DNA of 64,000 bases from Cotesia glomerata (taxonomy: Eukaryota; Arthropoda; Insecta; Hymenoptera; Braconidae), in contig NC_058166.1 of assembly GCF_020080835.1 (NCBI RefSeq), forward strand, positions 15,959,043-16,023,042, read 5' to 3'. The notes beneath the pieces were generated by a model. It did no database searches. It had not been told where the DNA came from and saw only the letters and a program-made list of their open reading frames with translations. The translations under genes and the position numbers were made by a program. Position 1 is the first letter of the stretch, and the number at the start of each line of letters is the position of its first letter. Positions 21,476-34,249 of this stretch are shown piece by piece.

Positions 21476-24400
21476 ATGGTATCGATAATTAAAAATCAAT
21501 TGTTAAAACATCTGTCAAGGTATTTATTTATTTTTTTAAAAAATATTTTATCATAATTGGGTCATGTTCTGATTTTAATAATTATTTTTTTTAGGTTTAC
21601 TAAAAACCTGTCAGTTGATCAAATAAATTGGAGCACTCTGAGAGGCGAAGGAGAGTTGTTAAACTTGGAATTAGATGAAGCTGTGCTAACAGATTTACTT
21701 GAGTTGCCATCGTGGTTAAAGTTGACAAATGCTTGGTGTAATAAAGTAATATTACGTGTACAATGGACCAAGCTAAAAAGTGTGCCTATATTTTTGGTAA
21801 TTATTATATATTTTTTTTCTCTAGAAACTGTGATTAAAATAAAGTTAGCTGATATGACAGCTAATAATTTTTTTTTTTTATTTTTCTTATTGAAAAATAT
21901 TAAAATTAAATTAGCCGACATCCGGAAATTTTTGTGGTTTATTTTATTGAAAAATTATTAAAAAATAAGTGAGAGAAAAAATTTTTAACATTAAACGTGC
22001 AGTTTTTAATGAAAATAAAGTTAGCCGACATTTTAAAATTTTTTTTTGAAAAAATTTCAATTAAACAATTAAAAAAAAAATTTCACATGTAAAAAAATTG
22101 AAAAACTATAAGTGCAATTTTCTACAAATATTTTTTCAGTTGTAATTTAATTAATAAAAAAAAATTAAAAAATTTTTAGACGTCTGCTAACTTTAGTGTC
22201 ATCAGTTTTTAAAAAATATTTTTTTTAGTTCTAATTTAATTAAGGGGTTACATGGGTTTTCTTCGGGAAAAAATGGCCTATTTTTAACAATTTTTTTTTT
22301 AATAGAAAAAATGAAATATTTTATTCAAACTTTTTACTGTCTTAAAGATACATGTTTAATGAGGGATTACTGAAATTAAAAAAAAAATATTAAAAACTCT
22401 GCTAATGTGACGTCATTTCCGGCGAGCCCTCGGAAAAAAGATGCGTCCGCGTGGACAGCAGAACTCCTAGCAAGATTATTTGAAGTGAAAAAAAAATATG
22501 TCCTTTAGTTAAGACTTCAAAAAAATGAAAATTGGATTTTTGGCAGAGGTTTTTACAAAAAAATTAAAAATTTAGCTAAAATTTCGCGGCATTTTTTTTT
22601 TTAAATAGTTGTAATTGAAAAAAAAAAATCCTTCGTTCAAGACCTTGTAAACAATATCTCGAAGACCTGTCTAAAATTTCATCAAGATCGGTTGAGTAGT
22701 TCTCGAGAAATCTTGACCACCGTCTTTGAAAACATAGTTTTGAGAAAAACGCGTTTAAAGTTTTGAGTGACAATACAACAGCGCCTTGAGCTTGCAACTT
22801 TTTAAAACTGTATCTCCGAAACTATTATTCGGATCGATTTGAAACTTTAAGACAATATTTTAGAGATTTAGAATTTAATAAGACAAAAAAATCGATTTTT
22901 TGAAACCGTGAAACCCATGTAACCCCTTAATAAAAAAAAAAGTCAAAAACTATTGAACGTCGGATAGTTTGAGTATCATTTTAAAAATTTATGAAAAATA
23001 ATTTTTTTTTTTTAATTCCACTTATAGAAAATTTGAAAAATAATTGCTGCAATTTTTTAAAAGTATTTTTTTTTTTTTTAATTTAATATATTAAAAAAAA
23101 ATTAAAAACGTTGGGTAACTTTAGTATTATAAAGCTATGAATTAATTTATAATAAAATTGTAAATTTATTTATTTATTTTTAATAATTATTTTTAGCATT
23201 TAGATGAAGTTCAAATTGAATTAGTGACATGTGAAGATTTGCGAAGCCCATCATCGCCGACGAATGCAGCATCTTCGTTGCCTGGCGCTACAAAATATTC
23301 ATTTATTCACAAAGTTATTGACGGTATTACTATTGCTGTAAATACTGTATCAGTGAAACTCAAAAGCCCGGCGTTCATCGCTTCAGTTCAAGTAATCGTT
23401 ATTTTTAATAAAATTCCAATAAATATTGTTTTTTTTTCACGAGCAATTCTAAATAATAAGTGCCGGGAGATTTATCGAGTTTGCTAAGTCATAAACTATT
23501 TAAATCGATAAGCTTTAAATTATATTTTATACTTTACACATTGTTTTACACGTTTATTTTTATATGTGTTTGTTTTTATCTACATATTAAGATATCGAGA
23601 ATAATGGTTGAGTCAAAATCACCGACTTGGCAACGGTGTGATTTACGAATGACCAGAGTTAAGGATCCTGATAGGGGTCAATTGTTGATATTTAAAGAGC
23701 TGGAATGGCAAACTGTTCGAATAGAGGCCCAAAGTACTATCGATCAAAATTTGACACCTTTGAGACTGTTAACTAATCAAGCGCGATGTCGGATAACTAT
23801 CAAGAAACGTCTGTCAGGTAAATAATATTAATAAATTTTAGATTTTTTTATATTTATTACACTATATATAGTTTACTTTTTAAATAAATTTTTAAATAAT
23901 AGTGCTATCACCGGATCAATTACAAATAATTTAATGGACAAACTTGACGGAATAAATTTATAGAACCAACAAACTATTGAAAACTGCTCCGAAATCTTGA
24001 CATAAAAAATTGACTACTGAAAAATCACAGTCACTATGTGACTGCCGCGACTTTTGAACTATGAATCAATAAAATTTTGCTTTATTGAATAATGACTTTT
24101 GTTAAATTGCATTGTAGTTTCTTAACTATTGACATTTTTTAAGATATAAGCTTATCTCGATGTTACACTCATCAAGACCTTTCATTTGAGTACCCACATA
24201 CATTTTGATATATTTTTCATATATTCATATATATATAAATATATAAAATATATGAAAAATTGATGTGGGTACTCAAATGAAAGGTCTCGATAAGTGTAAC
24301 ATCGGAGTGAGCTTATATCTTTAAAAATGTAAATAATTCTCAAGATACAAGGTCATTCCTTAATTATTGACATTTTTTAAGATATAAGCTTATCTCGATG

Positions 24401-27400
24401 TTACACTCATCAAGACCTTTCATTTGAGTACCCACACGCATTTTGATATATTTTTCATATATTAATATATATAATATATATATAAATATATAAAATATAT
24501 GAAAAACTGATGTGGGTACTCAAATAAAAGGTCTCGATGAGTGTGATTCCAGGATGAGCTTATATCGTTAAAAATATAATCAGTGGACAAAATACAACGT
24601 CATTGCTTTATTATTCACTTTTTTTAAGATATAAGCTCATCTTGATGTTACACTCATCGAGAGCTTTTATTTGAGTACCCACATGCATTTTTGATATATT
24701 TTATACATATTTACATTTATGTACATAATATATATAAATATAAAAAATATATGAACAATTGATGTGGGTACTCAAATGAAAGGTCTCGATGAGTGTAACA
24801 TCGAGATGAGCTTATATCTTTGAAAATGTCAATAGTTCACAAGATACAAGATCATTTTTTAATTATGTGTCTAGAAATAGAGTATTTTCAAATGTAGCCT
24901 CAATACTTATCATAATAAATTGACTATTGATGAGAATGATATGAAACCTTGAAAAGGCAGAAACTCAAGTCAAGCCCTTTGCAATGACACTAAATTTCAC
25001 TACAAAAATCGATTTTATCACATGACTATCCTGGAGATAAAATTTTTCTTATTCTCTTAATAATAAAGATTATTCATTTTTTAGATTGTTTTGTAATGGG
25101 ATCCCGACTAGTGATAATTCTCGATGATCTCTTGTGGGTCCTTACAGACTCTCAATTAAAAGCAGCTTTACATTTTATCGATTCCCTAGGAAGTCTTATT
25201 GAAAAAGCGACGACTATTGAAAGAAAGATAAAAGCCGCGAGAAAACTCGAGGTATGTAATTGGAATTCTTATATTGAACTTATAGTTAGTAAATTAAATA
25301 ACCTAAATTTTTTTTATTTTTTTTTCTATCAAGGTTTTGCCTGAATACCAGGCACAAATATCTCAGCAGTCAAGAAGCCAATCAAAAGTACCTTGCAATA
25401 CAGCGATATCAAAAATTTTTATGCGTTACGATGTAGTAGAAACTTCTTATCACTTTTTATCACAACGAATTGATTTACATCTATGCGACGATCCTGGAAG
25501 TATGATTGCTTTTTATCAATAGAACTTCAATAATCTTTTGATTAAATAAAAACTTATTTTATTTCAATTGCAGCTGGGAGATCTTCGTACCCGGAATTGA
25601 AAGATGGTGGAGCTTTACAAATATCATTGATTAAATTTCAAATAGATTACTATCCATATCACTTAGCGATGTCTGACAGAAAACACTGGGCTAAGTATCG
25701 AGAAAATACAATGCCTCATGTCCAGTGGCTGCAGCAGTCTTTTAATTCATTTCGCGGGCAATTTATGGATTTAATTGACGCTGGACAAAAACAGTCCAGA
25801 AAAAATAGCGGTAATTTTTAATTCTTCAATTCTAGTAAGATAATATTATTATTAATAGAATAATAATATACTAGCAACCTTGCAGTCAATATGTGACTGC
25901 CGTAACTTGTGAACTATAAAAAATTAAAATTTTGCTTTATTATATAATGAATTTGGTTAAATTGCACTGTACTTTCTTAAATATTGACGTTTTTAAAGAT
26001 ATAAGCTTATCCCAATGTTACACTCATCAAGAGCTTTCATTTGAGTAGCCACATGCATTTTTATATATTTTTCATATATTCATATATATAAATATATAAA
26101 ATATATGAAAAATTGATGTGGGTACTCAAATGAAAGGTCTTGATGAGTGTAATGTCGGGGTGAGCTTATATCTTTAAAAATATCAATAGTTAACAAGATA
26201 CCATGTAAATTCTTAACTATTGACATTTTTAAAGATATAAGCTCATCCCGATGTTACATTCATCAAGATCTTTCATTTGAATACCCACATTAATTTTTGA
26301 TATATTTTTGATATATACATATATATAATATATACAAATATATAAAATGTATGAAAAATTGATGTGGGTACTCAAATGAAAGGTCTCGATGAGTGTAACA
26401 TTGGGATGAGCTTATATCTTTAAAAATGTCAATAGTTCTAAAGATACAAGGTAATTTCTTAATTATTGATATTTTCAAAGATGTAAGCTCATCCTGGTGT
26501 TACGCTCATCAAAACCTTTCATTTGAGTACCCACATGGATTTTGATATATTTTTCATATATTTATATATATAATATATTTAAATATATAAAATATATGAA
26601 AAATTGATGTGGGTACTCAAATGAAAGGTCTCGATGAGTGTAACATCGGAATGAGCTTATATCTTTAAAAATGTCAATATTTCACAGGATAAAAGGTAAT
26701 TTCTTAATTATGTATCTAGAGATACAGCATTTTCAAGTGCAGCTTAAATACTTATCATAATAAATTGACAATAAAATGAAATCTTGAAAAGGCATAAATT
26801 CAAGTCAAGATCTTTGCAATGACACTATATCTCTCTAAAAAACCGATGTTATCATATGACTATCCTAAAAACAAAATTTTTATTATTCTCTTAATAATAT
26901 AGATTGTTATTATTACTGATATTTTATTTTATAGGCAACGAACCAAAAAATGACGATAAATTAAAAAGCGATCAGCAAACACCTTTATTGGAACATGAGC
27001 ATAAAAAATTACAGAAACAAGCTAGCACAGTTGGCACCGGGAACCCAATAAAAAATTATGTGTTGGAACAATTGTCTACGCTCATGACTACGTGTATTGT
27101 CATAAGAATTTATGACCTAACTATTTACAAAGTTACTACTACGACAAGAAAACCGATCACTAAAGAATTTTTGACAGGTAAACACTCACAACTCATAAAT
27201 TACACTTATGTTATTTATTTACAAAAGATAAATTCACTCCTTGAAAGGAAGAATCTCTTTAATAGAAATACCGTAAATTAAAAGTACTAAATATTTTAAT
27301 TTTTTTTTTAGTTAAAATTTATTTGAATATTTTTTAAATAAATAATTATTTTTTTTATAATTGTTCATTTAAATTAATTATTGTTTGTTAATAAATAAAC

Positions 27401-30400
27401 AGCGCAAACGAGGAAGAAACATCCTACAGGTATTCTGTCGATTGAGTGGATAAAAAGCACGTAAAATTTGTCACTAGTTATACATAATATATCTTCATTT
27501 ATTAGTTAGTCAACATATTTTGTTTTTTAGATGAACCAAAAATATTTTTTTTTATTATTTGTCCGTAATATTATTATTTTATTATTAGATTTCCCGTTTC
27601 ACCTGCAATAAGTTGGAGCTTTCTACCCTAAAAATCTACATTAGTTCATAAAAAATTAGGAAAACACCTCATAATATTTTTTCAATTTTTATCATTTGTT
27701 TAACTTTATTTATTTTTTTCAGGTGATCGTGAAAAATTTTCCCTGCCAGAAGATGTTACTATTTTACATGCAGAGTTTACTTATTATTATTACCCTGGTG
27801 ACTTAATATTTCCATGTAAGTTAATTATTTATTTATTTGTTGATATTAAATGCCAAGCCACGGACTGAATGGCTACAAAAAATTAGGCTAAAATTCAAGA
27901 CCAAATTTTAATACAAAAAATAAGACTAAAATTCAAGACAAAAAATAAGACAAAAATTTAAGATAAAAAAATAAGACTTAAATTCAAGACAAAAAATAAG
28001 CAAAAATTCAAGACAAATTTTTGTAATTTTTGAGTAGAAAAATTTAATAAAAAATTTTAAGATTAAAATCAAGACAGATTTAAAAAAAAAAAATAAGACA
28101 AAATTCAAAAAAAAAATTTAAGATAAAATTTTAATACAAAAATTAAAACCAAATTAAATTTTAATTTTTTGTTGATATTTCATTTCTCAACCAATAATCA
28201 ACCGTTATTTCTCCAGGGTTGCACTTGGGGTAAAAATAATCAACAAATATTAATTATTTATACATAATTAATTTTCTCACTTAGAAATTTATAATTAATT
28301 AGATTCATAATAATAATAAATAATATATAAAGAGATGCAAATAAGATTTAAATAAGACCTGTTCTACAAATATTGAATATTTTTAATTCATGGTTTTGTC
28401 TTTTATAACATTGCACATGTAGACAGACGTGACATCAAGTTACCATAAAAAAATAATATGTTAGGTTTTTATTTAATCATCAGAATATTAATTAATAATT
28501 TTGATCAACAGTACCACCGCCAAAATTTTACGTCCAAGTAAATCCCATCCAGATAAACTACGACATATACAGCTGCCTGTGGTTTAATTCATTTTTGTTA
28601 AACCTCTACAAATCATTGGCGTCGAGTGAAAATAAAGCCAATGCTGTTAATGATATTAATATGTACTTCGATGTCAAATTAGAAGCAATATTACCTCGGG
28701 TATTTAATTTATTCATTTAAAAATACACGGAAAAAAAAAATTTTTCTTGAATCAAGTGTTGAATTTTGAAGAATTTAATATTTTTGATTTGAGTAGAAAA
28801 ATTCTTAATTGAAGGAAATTTTACTTAATTCAAAAGACAATTATCCTCTTCAAAATTATATTCTTGGTTCAAGAATTTTTCTCTTGAATCAAGTTAGTTT
28901 TTTTTTCACTGTAACTATTTTAATTTAATAATAATTGTATCTATAGATGAACTAATATAAATAATAATATTTATTTAGATAATTGTTGAGTCGCAAAACG
29001 ACTACCCTAATCAACGTGATCGTCCCAAGTCATTGAATATTCAAACATCACGAGTAACTCTTACAAATGTACGGTCTGCTGACAGCAAATCATCACGTAC
29101 TGACTTGGCCGAGTGCTTGAACGCTTTGCAGATGGGGCAGATGTTTTTTTCTTCGGATTTTCCTAGCAATAAAAATGATTATCACATTGTTACTGATAGA
29201 TTTTCACGTCACTGCGCAGGTAATTTTTTAATAAAAATCTTAAAAATTATTAAATTTTTTTTTAAAATACAATAATAATAATAATAATAATAATAACTAG
29301 CAACTTTGCAGTCACTATGTGAATGCCGTGACTTGTGAACTATGAAAAATTAAAATTTTGCTTCATAAAATAATGACTTTTGTTAAATTGCTCTGTATTT
29401 TCTTAAATATTAATGTTTTTAAAGATATAAGCTCATCCTGATGTTACACTTATCAAGAGCTTTCATTTGAGTACCCACATGCATTTTTTATATATTTTTC
29501 ATATATACATATACATAAATATATAAAAATATAAAAAATTGATGTGGGTACTTAAATGAAAGGTCTCGATGAGTTTAATGACGGGATGAGCTTATATCTT
29601 TAAAAATGTAAATATTTCACAAGATATTTGTTAAATTGCACTGTACTTTCTTAACTATTGACCTTTTTAAAGATATAAGCTCATCACGATGTTACACTCA
29701 TTAAGAGCTTTCATTTGAGTATCCACATGCATTTTTTTATATTTTTCATATATTCATATATATAATATATATAAAATATATGAAAAATTGATGTGGGTAC
29801 TCAAATGAAAGGTCTCGATGAGTGTAACAATGAAATGAGCTTATTTCTTTAAAAATGTCAATATTTCCCAAGATATTTGTTAAATTGCACTGTACTTTCT
29901 TAACTATTGACCTTTTTAAAGATATAAGCTCATCCTGATGTTACACTCATCAAAAGCTTTCATTTGAGTACCCACATGCATTTTGATATATTTTTCATAT
30001 ATATAAATATATAAAAAATTGATGTGGGTACTCAAATGAAAGGTCTCGATGAGTGTAACTCCAGGATGAGCTTATATCGTTAAAAATATCATCAGTGGAC
30101 AAAATACAACGTCATTACTTTATTATTCACATTTTTAAAGATATAAGCTCATTTGGATGTTACACTCATCAAGAGCTTTCATTTGAGTACCCACATGCAT
30201 TTTTGATATATTTTTCATAAATTTATATATATAATATATATAAATACATGAAAAATTGATGTGGGTACTCAAATGAAAGGTCTCGATGAGTGTAACATCA
30301 TGATGAGCTTATATCTTTAAAAATGTCAATAGTTCACAAGATAAAAGGTCATTTCTAAATTATGCGTCTAGATATAGAGCATTTTCGAATGTAGCCTAAA

Positions 30401-32656
30401 AAATTTTTCTTTTTCTCTCAATAATATAGATAATAATAATAATTTTCTTCTGCTCCTTCTTTTGAGTCTGCTTCTTCATTTCTTTGATGATTATTATTAT
30501 TATTGTTTTAATTATTAATCTCTTACTATTTTTCCAAATTTTTAATAATTCAGCGAAAATAATAATAACAATATTTTTCAGGCACAGACAACGTGAGATC
30601 CTACCCATCAAATTTCACAATAAATTCCCTCGAAGACATAATTGGAAAGCTGCATAAAAAATTACTATGGCTCGAATGCAAAGACATATGGTGCTTAAAT
30701 CTAGAACCTGTATGGGCAGATTTCTACGGTGTCCGGGCCGTAGGTATGAACCGCCCAGTCCCATTACTAGACGCCTTTCCCGTAACAGTCTGGCTTCACA
30801 TTACCGACAACAACAACTCATCGACTCTACCCACCCCAAAAAACGACAGCAAAATAGAGCCTCAAAAAACCTCAAAAAACGCAGATGTCCACGTACTAGC
30901 ACACATAAGTAATTTAATAAGCGTCCAGTTAAACCACTACCAATATTTATTTTTACTCCGTCAATTAGAAATAGTGACCGAGATGAGCACCTATTTAGTA
31001 ATCGACACAAACCGGATAATGAATGTAACAACCGGATCTTCACTAGTAGTAGGTGCTTTAGTCCCCCAGCTCGAAGTGACTTTAATAATGCCATCCCAAA
31101 CTCCGGGAAAGGAAAATTCTGGCGGAGATTTAGAGTCAGTAGTCCCGGACTCATCAAGCATAGCCGACGAATTGCTGCCTATTTCCCTTACAAACCAATC
31201 AGTAGCAACTAGACTAGAATTTGGGTTGAAGCGCTTCAACACAAGCAATGATGTTGAGACACCTCAAAGCGAAGTGTCTTCAATGATCGGATCTTTGGAT
31301 CCAAGCCACCCTACTGTTACTTTCAAAGCAGCTGAAAAAAGTTACAGCAAACAATTCGACCATTCTTTGCACCAGAGGCAAAATTCCGAAGATTTAGAAG
31401 CTAGAAAATATTTAAAGTACTCATCAAAAGATCCCCTGCAATCCGGTTTAATACAAAATAATTTTAACGTCGGTCTTTCCAGTATGAAAAAAGGCTTCGC
31501 TAATTTAATGACTTCCATCGACTCGGCGCTTAAAGCTTCCCCAGAAGACGGAAGCAGCGACACTGTTTCTATGAGAAGCGATCTTAGTTCTGATAGCGAA
31601 AACTATATTGTTGTATCTCTAGAAGATCAAGAAAAATCTGATTCTCTTTTTGGGAATTTAAATGTCACTAATATTACAGCTGTTGAAGAAGCTAGTGAGG
31701 TAATTGAAGAAACTCCAGACACCCAGAGTGAAAAATCACTTGATAGTGCGTGCAAGCGCAAAGATTTGGTCTCAATGGTGACCTTTAAATTGTCCAAGGT
31801 TGAAATTATTCAACAGTCTAAAGGATTTTCCTCGGCTATAAAATTACAAGTCGGGAAAATAATTAGCAATGAGTGTACCTCTATCCCGTGGGATGAATTG
31901 CAGACTAAGTTTAGCTCGCGATCGCGTGGGTGGTCTGAATTACAGTCTGATGATTGTAAAATTTCGGTTAAATTACGCCTAGAGCATGATCTTAAAAAAC
32001 AGTACAGTAATTTAAATGATAATTTAAATAGTAAAATTGCGACGTTGTTTGACGATAAAGTTACCGGGGAAATTAATGATATTAATTTAGTATTATCTAT
32101 GAGTACAATTACGGGATTAACTGATTTATTGGAAGATGAAATAATACCTGACTATTTACCTGTTAATTTAATGCTAAATAATATTTTTATTAAATTAATT
32201 GAAGATCGCCCGCCTAATAATATTACCTCACCCGGGCCGGTACCTATTGATTTAACGGTACAGCATTTAAAGGTTGTTCGTGATAAAAATGGACTGATTA
32301 ATATTGAGTCTGTGAAAAGTAATGTAGATAATAGTGCAGCGCAATTGAATTCTGCGACAGAAGGGGAATTGGTGAAGCTTAAACAATTGAACAAACAAAT
32401 CAAAAATGATAATGAGGAATTGAGGCGGAGATTGGTTGCGCTTGATTATTTGTCGGAGGAAAATTTAAGGTTGAAAAGGAGTAAGGATGAATTGCACTCG
32501 GTTAAATTGCAATTGAGTGAAGCGCAGGAGCTTATTAAAGAGTTGATGAAGGAGAAGAATATTTTGAAGGAGGATAATTTGTTGTTACAGAGTCAGGGAA
32601 AAAAGTCTAATGATTCTTCTAGTAGTGGAAGGGCCTCGTGGTCTATTAAGAGATAG
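21476..32656 (+). CDS. BLTP3: Bridge-like lipid transfer protein 3 (UHRF1BP1 family), complete
   Basis: This family makes rod-shaped hydrophobic-groove proteins of the chorein/VPS13 type that carry lipids between membranes, on endosomal and other organelle contacts. Exons: 21476-21519, 21595-21796, 23197-23391, 23592-23817, 25085-25251, 25334-25499, 25574-25810, 26935-27177, 27723-27815, 28512-28699, 28979-29219, 30582-32656 (TAG). All junctions keep frame, giving 1358 residues against about 1440 in human. The N-terminus IIKNQLLKHLSRFTKNLS then RGEGELLNLELDEAVL is the chorein motif. Further family blocks are RLLTNQARCRITIKKRL, LVIILDDLLWVLTDSQLKAA and GGALQISLIKFQIDYYPYH. The middle (about 870-1060) is serine-rich and low in complexity. 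A leucine/glutamate heptad coiled coil ends the protein (about 1275-1345), as in human. Five introns carry large repeats, three of them Helitron arrays. ATTAAA at about 32768 and 32856 are possible poly(A) signals. Confidence 0.94.
21595..21796 (+). CDS. BLTP3: BLTP3 exon 2, chorein domain
   Basis: With exon 1 this encodes residues 1-82, the membrane-proximal chorein cap that starts the lipid groove. It reads FTKNLSVDQINWSTLRGEGE, then LELDEAVLTDLLELPSWLKL, and ends NKVILRVQWTKLKSVPIFL. The acceptor is TTTTTTAG|G. Exon 1 (21476-21519) supplies the amphipathic start MVSIIKNQLLKHLS and is only 44 nt long. The intron between them is 75 bp, the smallest in the gene. Confidence 0.92.
22008..22200. 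mobile_element. MITE with GTTAGCCGAC termini (best copy of a dispersed family)
   Basis: ATGAAAATAAAGTTAGCCGA at left pairs with GACGTCTGCTAACTTTAGTG at right; the interior is almost pure A+T with the core AAAACTATAAGTGCAATTTT. The same paired motifs occur near 12545, 14720, 18530, 18785, 19880, 39730, 42140, 42700, 43240 and 57645, in introns or the THOC2-BLTP3 interval. Confidence 0.6.
22244..22926. mobile_element. TTAA-flanked DNA element, copy 2, BLTP3 intron
   Basis: Terminal inverted repeats GGGGTTACATGGGTTT and AAACCCATGTAACCCC, with TTAA on both sides (22240-22243, 22927-22930). That is the piggyBac-type target. The 683-bp interior encodes nothing convincing, so it is a non-autonomous element. 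Confidence 0.75.
24026..25069 (-). mobile_element. Helitron array element (H3) in a BLTP3 intron
   Basis: Three palindromic units. The hairpin CAGTCACTATGTGACTG is intact, but the CTAG end has decayed. The other terminus ends 15 bp before the 3' splice site at 25084, leaving almost no host sequence for a branch point. Confidence 0.8.
25871..26903 (-). mobile_element. Helitron array element (H4), both ends intact
   Basis: CTAG at 25871-25874 with A before it, TC complement at 26902-26903 with T after it. Three palindromic units. One hairpin base pair is mismatched (CAGTCAA/GTGACTG). It is the cleanest copy for defining the element: about 1033 bp in the BLTP3 intron between 25810 and 26935. 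Confidence 0.88.
28726..28911. mobile_element. Short MITE of the TTCTTGAATCAAG type, BLTP3 intron
   Basis: Begins CACGGAAAAA, ends TTTTTTTTCACTG, TA on both sides. The interior repeats TTCTTGAATCAAG-like motifs in both orientations, as in the element at 62414. Confidence 0.55.
29297..30430 (-). mobile_element. Helitron array element (H5) in the last BLTP3 intron
   Basis: CTAG 29297-29300, TC complement 29429+1000 (30429-30430), A and T flanks. Four palindromic units, one of them with a shortened TA centre (29996-30014). The hairpin has one mismatch (GTGAATG). It sits after an (AAT)n run. Confidence 0.85.
30582..32656 (+). CDS. BLTP3: BLTP3 terminal exon, C-terminal half and coiled coil
   Basis: A single 2075-nt exon encodes residues 668-1358. 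It opens GTDNVRSYPSNFTINSLEDI, followed by LEPVWADFYGVRAVGMNRPV, which matches the human WIDYEGMKSGKGRPISF block. A conserved HVLAHISNLISVQLNHYQYL segment follows, then a long Ser/Asp-rich linker and a second folded block ending near SVKSNVDNS. The C-terminus is a heptad coiled coil (KLKQLNKQIKNDNEELRRRL onward). The junction from 29219 is G|GC. An in-frame GTG near 30593 is not a start, because the preceding exons splice into it. Confidence 0.93.
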
Positions 32657-33185
32657 CATACCAGTTGCTTTGATTGCTCCAAGTGTTGTACTAATAACAA
32701 ATAATTTTTACAAACAATTATCCGTCTTCAATTTCAGAGATATTTTTTATTATTGTTTTTTCTTGTTTTATTAAATATTTTTCGTAATTACTTTTATCTG
32801 CTCCAAGGAATATATTATTATTGTAATCAGGTTAATCTGACTATAAATGCAATTTTGACTATTAAATTCAATTTTGTAATATCCCGTGCATAAAAAAAAT
32901 TGTCCCAATAGGACATCCAAATGTGACACAATAAGGGACATTTTTAGGACAATTTTGGGACATCTCAGAAATAATCAGAAATTTTAAAATAGTCATTTTT
33001 CGTCGATTTTAAGTATTTTTAACTTCCCGCTAAGAAAATTGAAAATTTTCAAAAATCGAGAAGTTATTGGTTTTACCCCGTTTTACGAAAATCGAGTTTT
33101 CATCAGATCTCGACGTTTTAAGGTCACAGCAAGCTTCTCTGACTATTCCCGCGATGGTGACCGTGCGGCTGTATGTATGTGTGTG

Positions 33186-33461
33186 CACGGAAAAAAGAAA
33201 ACTCGAAAAATTACAGTATATAATGCAACGCGGCGCTTCGTGATGAAAACTGGAAAAATTACAGTTTATAATGTAATTATTACAGATTTTATAAAAATTA
33301 CATTGTAGAATGTAATATTTACATTAAAAGCTCTGAATATTAAATTAAAAAATAGAATTTAGAAAAATGTTATTTCAAACTGTAATTTTTCTAGTTTCGA
33401 TTACGACGGGACCGATTTTACATTTTATACTGTAATTTTTCGAGTTTTCTTTTTTTCCGTG
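33186..33461. mobile_element. MITE inserted in the TG microsatellite of copy B
   Basis: Ends CACGGAAAAAAGAAAACTCG and its complement CGAGTTTTCTTTTTTTCCGTG, with about 45-bp inverted repeats that include ATTACAGTATA. The flanks are TGTG on both sides. Interior motifs GAAAATTACAG repeat. Its termini resemble those of the MITEs at 17232 and 62414. Confidence 0.7.
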
Positions 33462-34106
33462 TGTGTGTGTGTGTGTATGTATGTAAACCTCATAACTTTT
33501 GAACGATTCGGCCGATCGGATCGAAATAGGTGCCAATTTAAAGAGTATCATTGCCATTAAATTTCGTGAAAATTTGAATCGATCCGGTTCGCTAGATTTT
33601 GAGAAATCTCAAAAATAAAATTTTCAAAAAATCGTTTTTTTGGAATAACTTCTAAACGGCTTCACCGATCAATTCCAAAAACTAATCAGCTCTTAAGCTT
33701 AAAAAACCACGTCGATTACCACCAGTCCCATCAAAATCGGTTGATTCGTTCGAGAGTTATCGAAAACGAAAAATTTCGAAAAAAGTGTTTTTTTCACATA
33801 ACTTCGAGATTTCTTGTTGGATCGTTTTTGACGAAATAAAATAATTATTAGAGCCCAAAAAATCACGTCGATCGCCACCAAGAACGTAAAAATTGGTTGA
33901 TTGGTTCGTGAGTTATCGTTGTCGAAAAAATTCGGAAAAAGTGAATTTTTCAAATTTCTCTAAGATTTTCGTTTCGATCAGTTTCTGTTTAAAAGTACAT
34001 CATAGATTTAGAAATTATTGCAGTTTGAAAATTCAAAAAATACTGTTTTATTAAACTGCTATCAGACTTTTGAGCTCGAAGAGCTCAAAAGCATACAAAA
34101 GCTATC

Positions 34107-34249
34107 TCAATTATAACATTGTATAACAATTAAAAATTGTTATACAATGTAAATGTAAAAATTGTTACATACGATGTAAATATGTTTTGCCAATTGGCCA
34201 GTTTGGCTTTGGCATAAATAAAGTTATCTATCTATCTATCTATCTATCT
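34107..34249 (+). pseudogene. Non-LTR 3' end in AACTTCCC copy B
   Basis: About 140 bp: GCCAATTGGCCAGTTTGGCT, then AAATAAAGTT and (ATCT)n. Only the 3' UTR remains. The insertion is defined by comparison with copies A and C. Confidence 0.6.

Noticed and set aside
22576..22797. Small gene inside the TTAA element
   Set aside because: The frame is not kept in the second copy at 5164 and resembles no family I know.
30801..31563. Minus-strand frames opposite the BLTP3 last exon
   Set aside because: Shadows of a long, well-conserved plus-strand exon.
30593..32656. A separate gene starting at the GTG/ATG-less frame near 30593
   Set aside because: The frame splices cleanly from the exon ending at 29219 and continues the BLTP3 homology.
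33039..33557. Small frames in AACTTCCC copy B
   Set aside because: They cross a MITE and a TG microsatellite and are not conserved in copies A and C.
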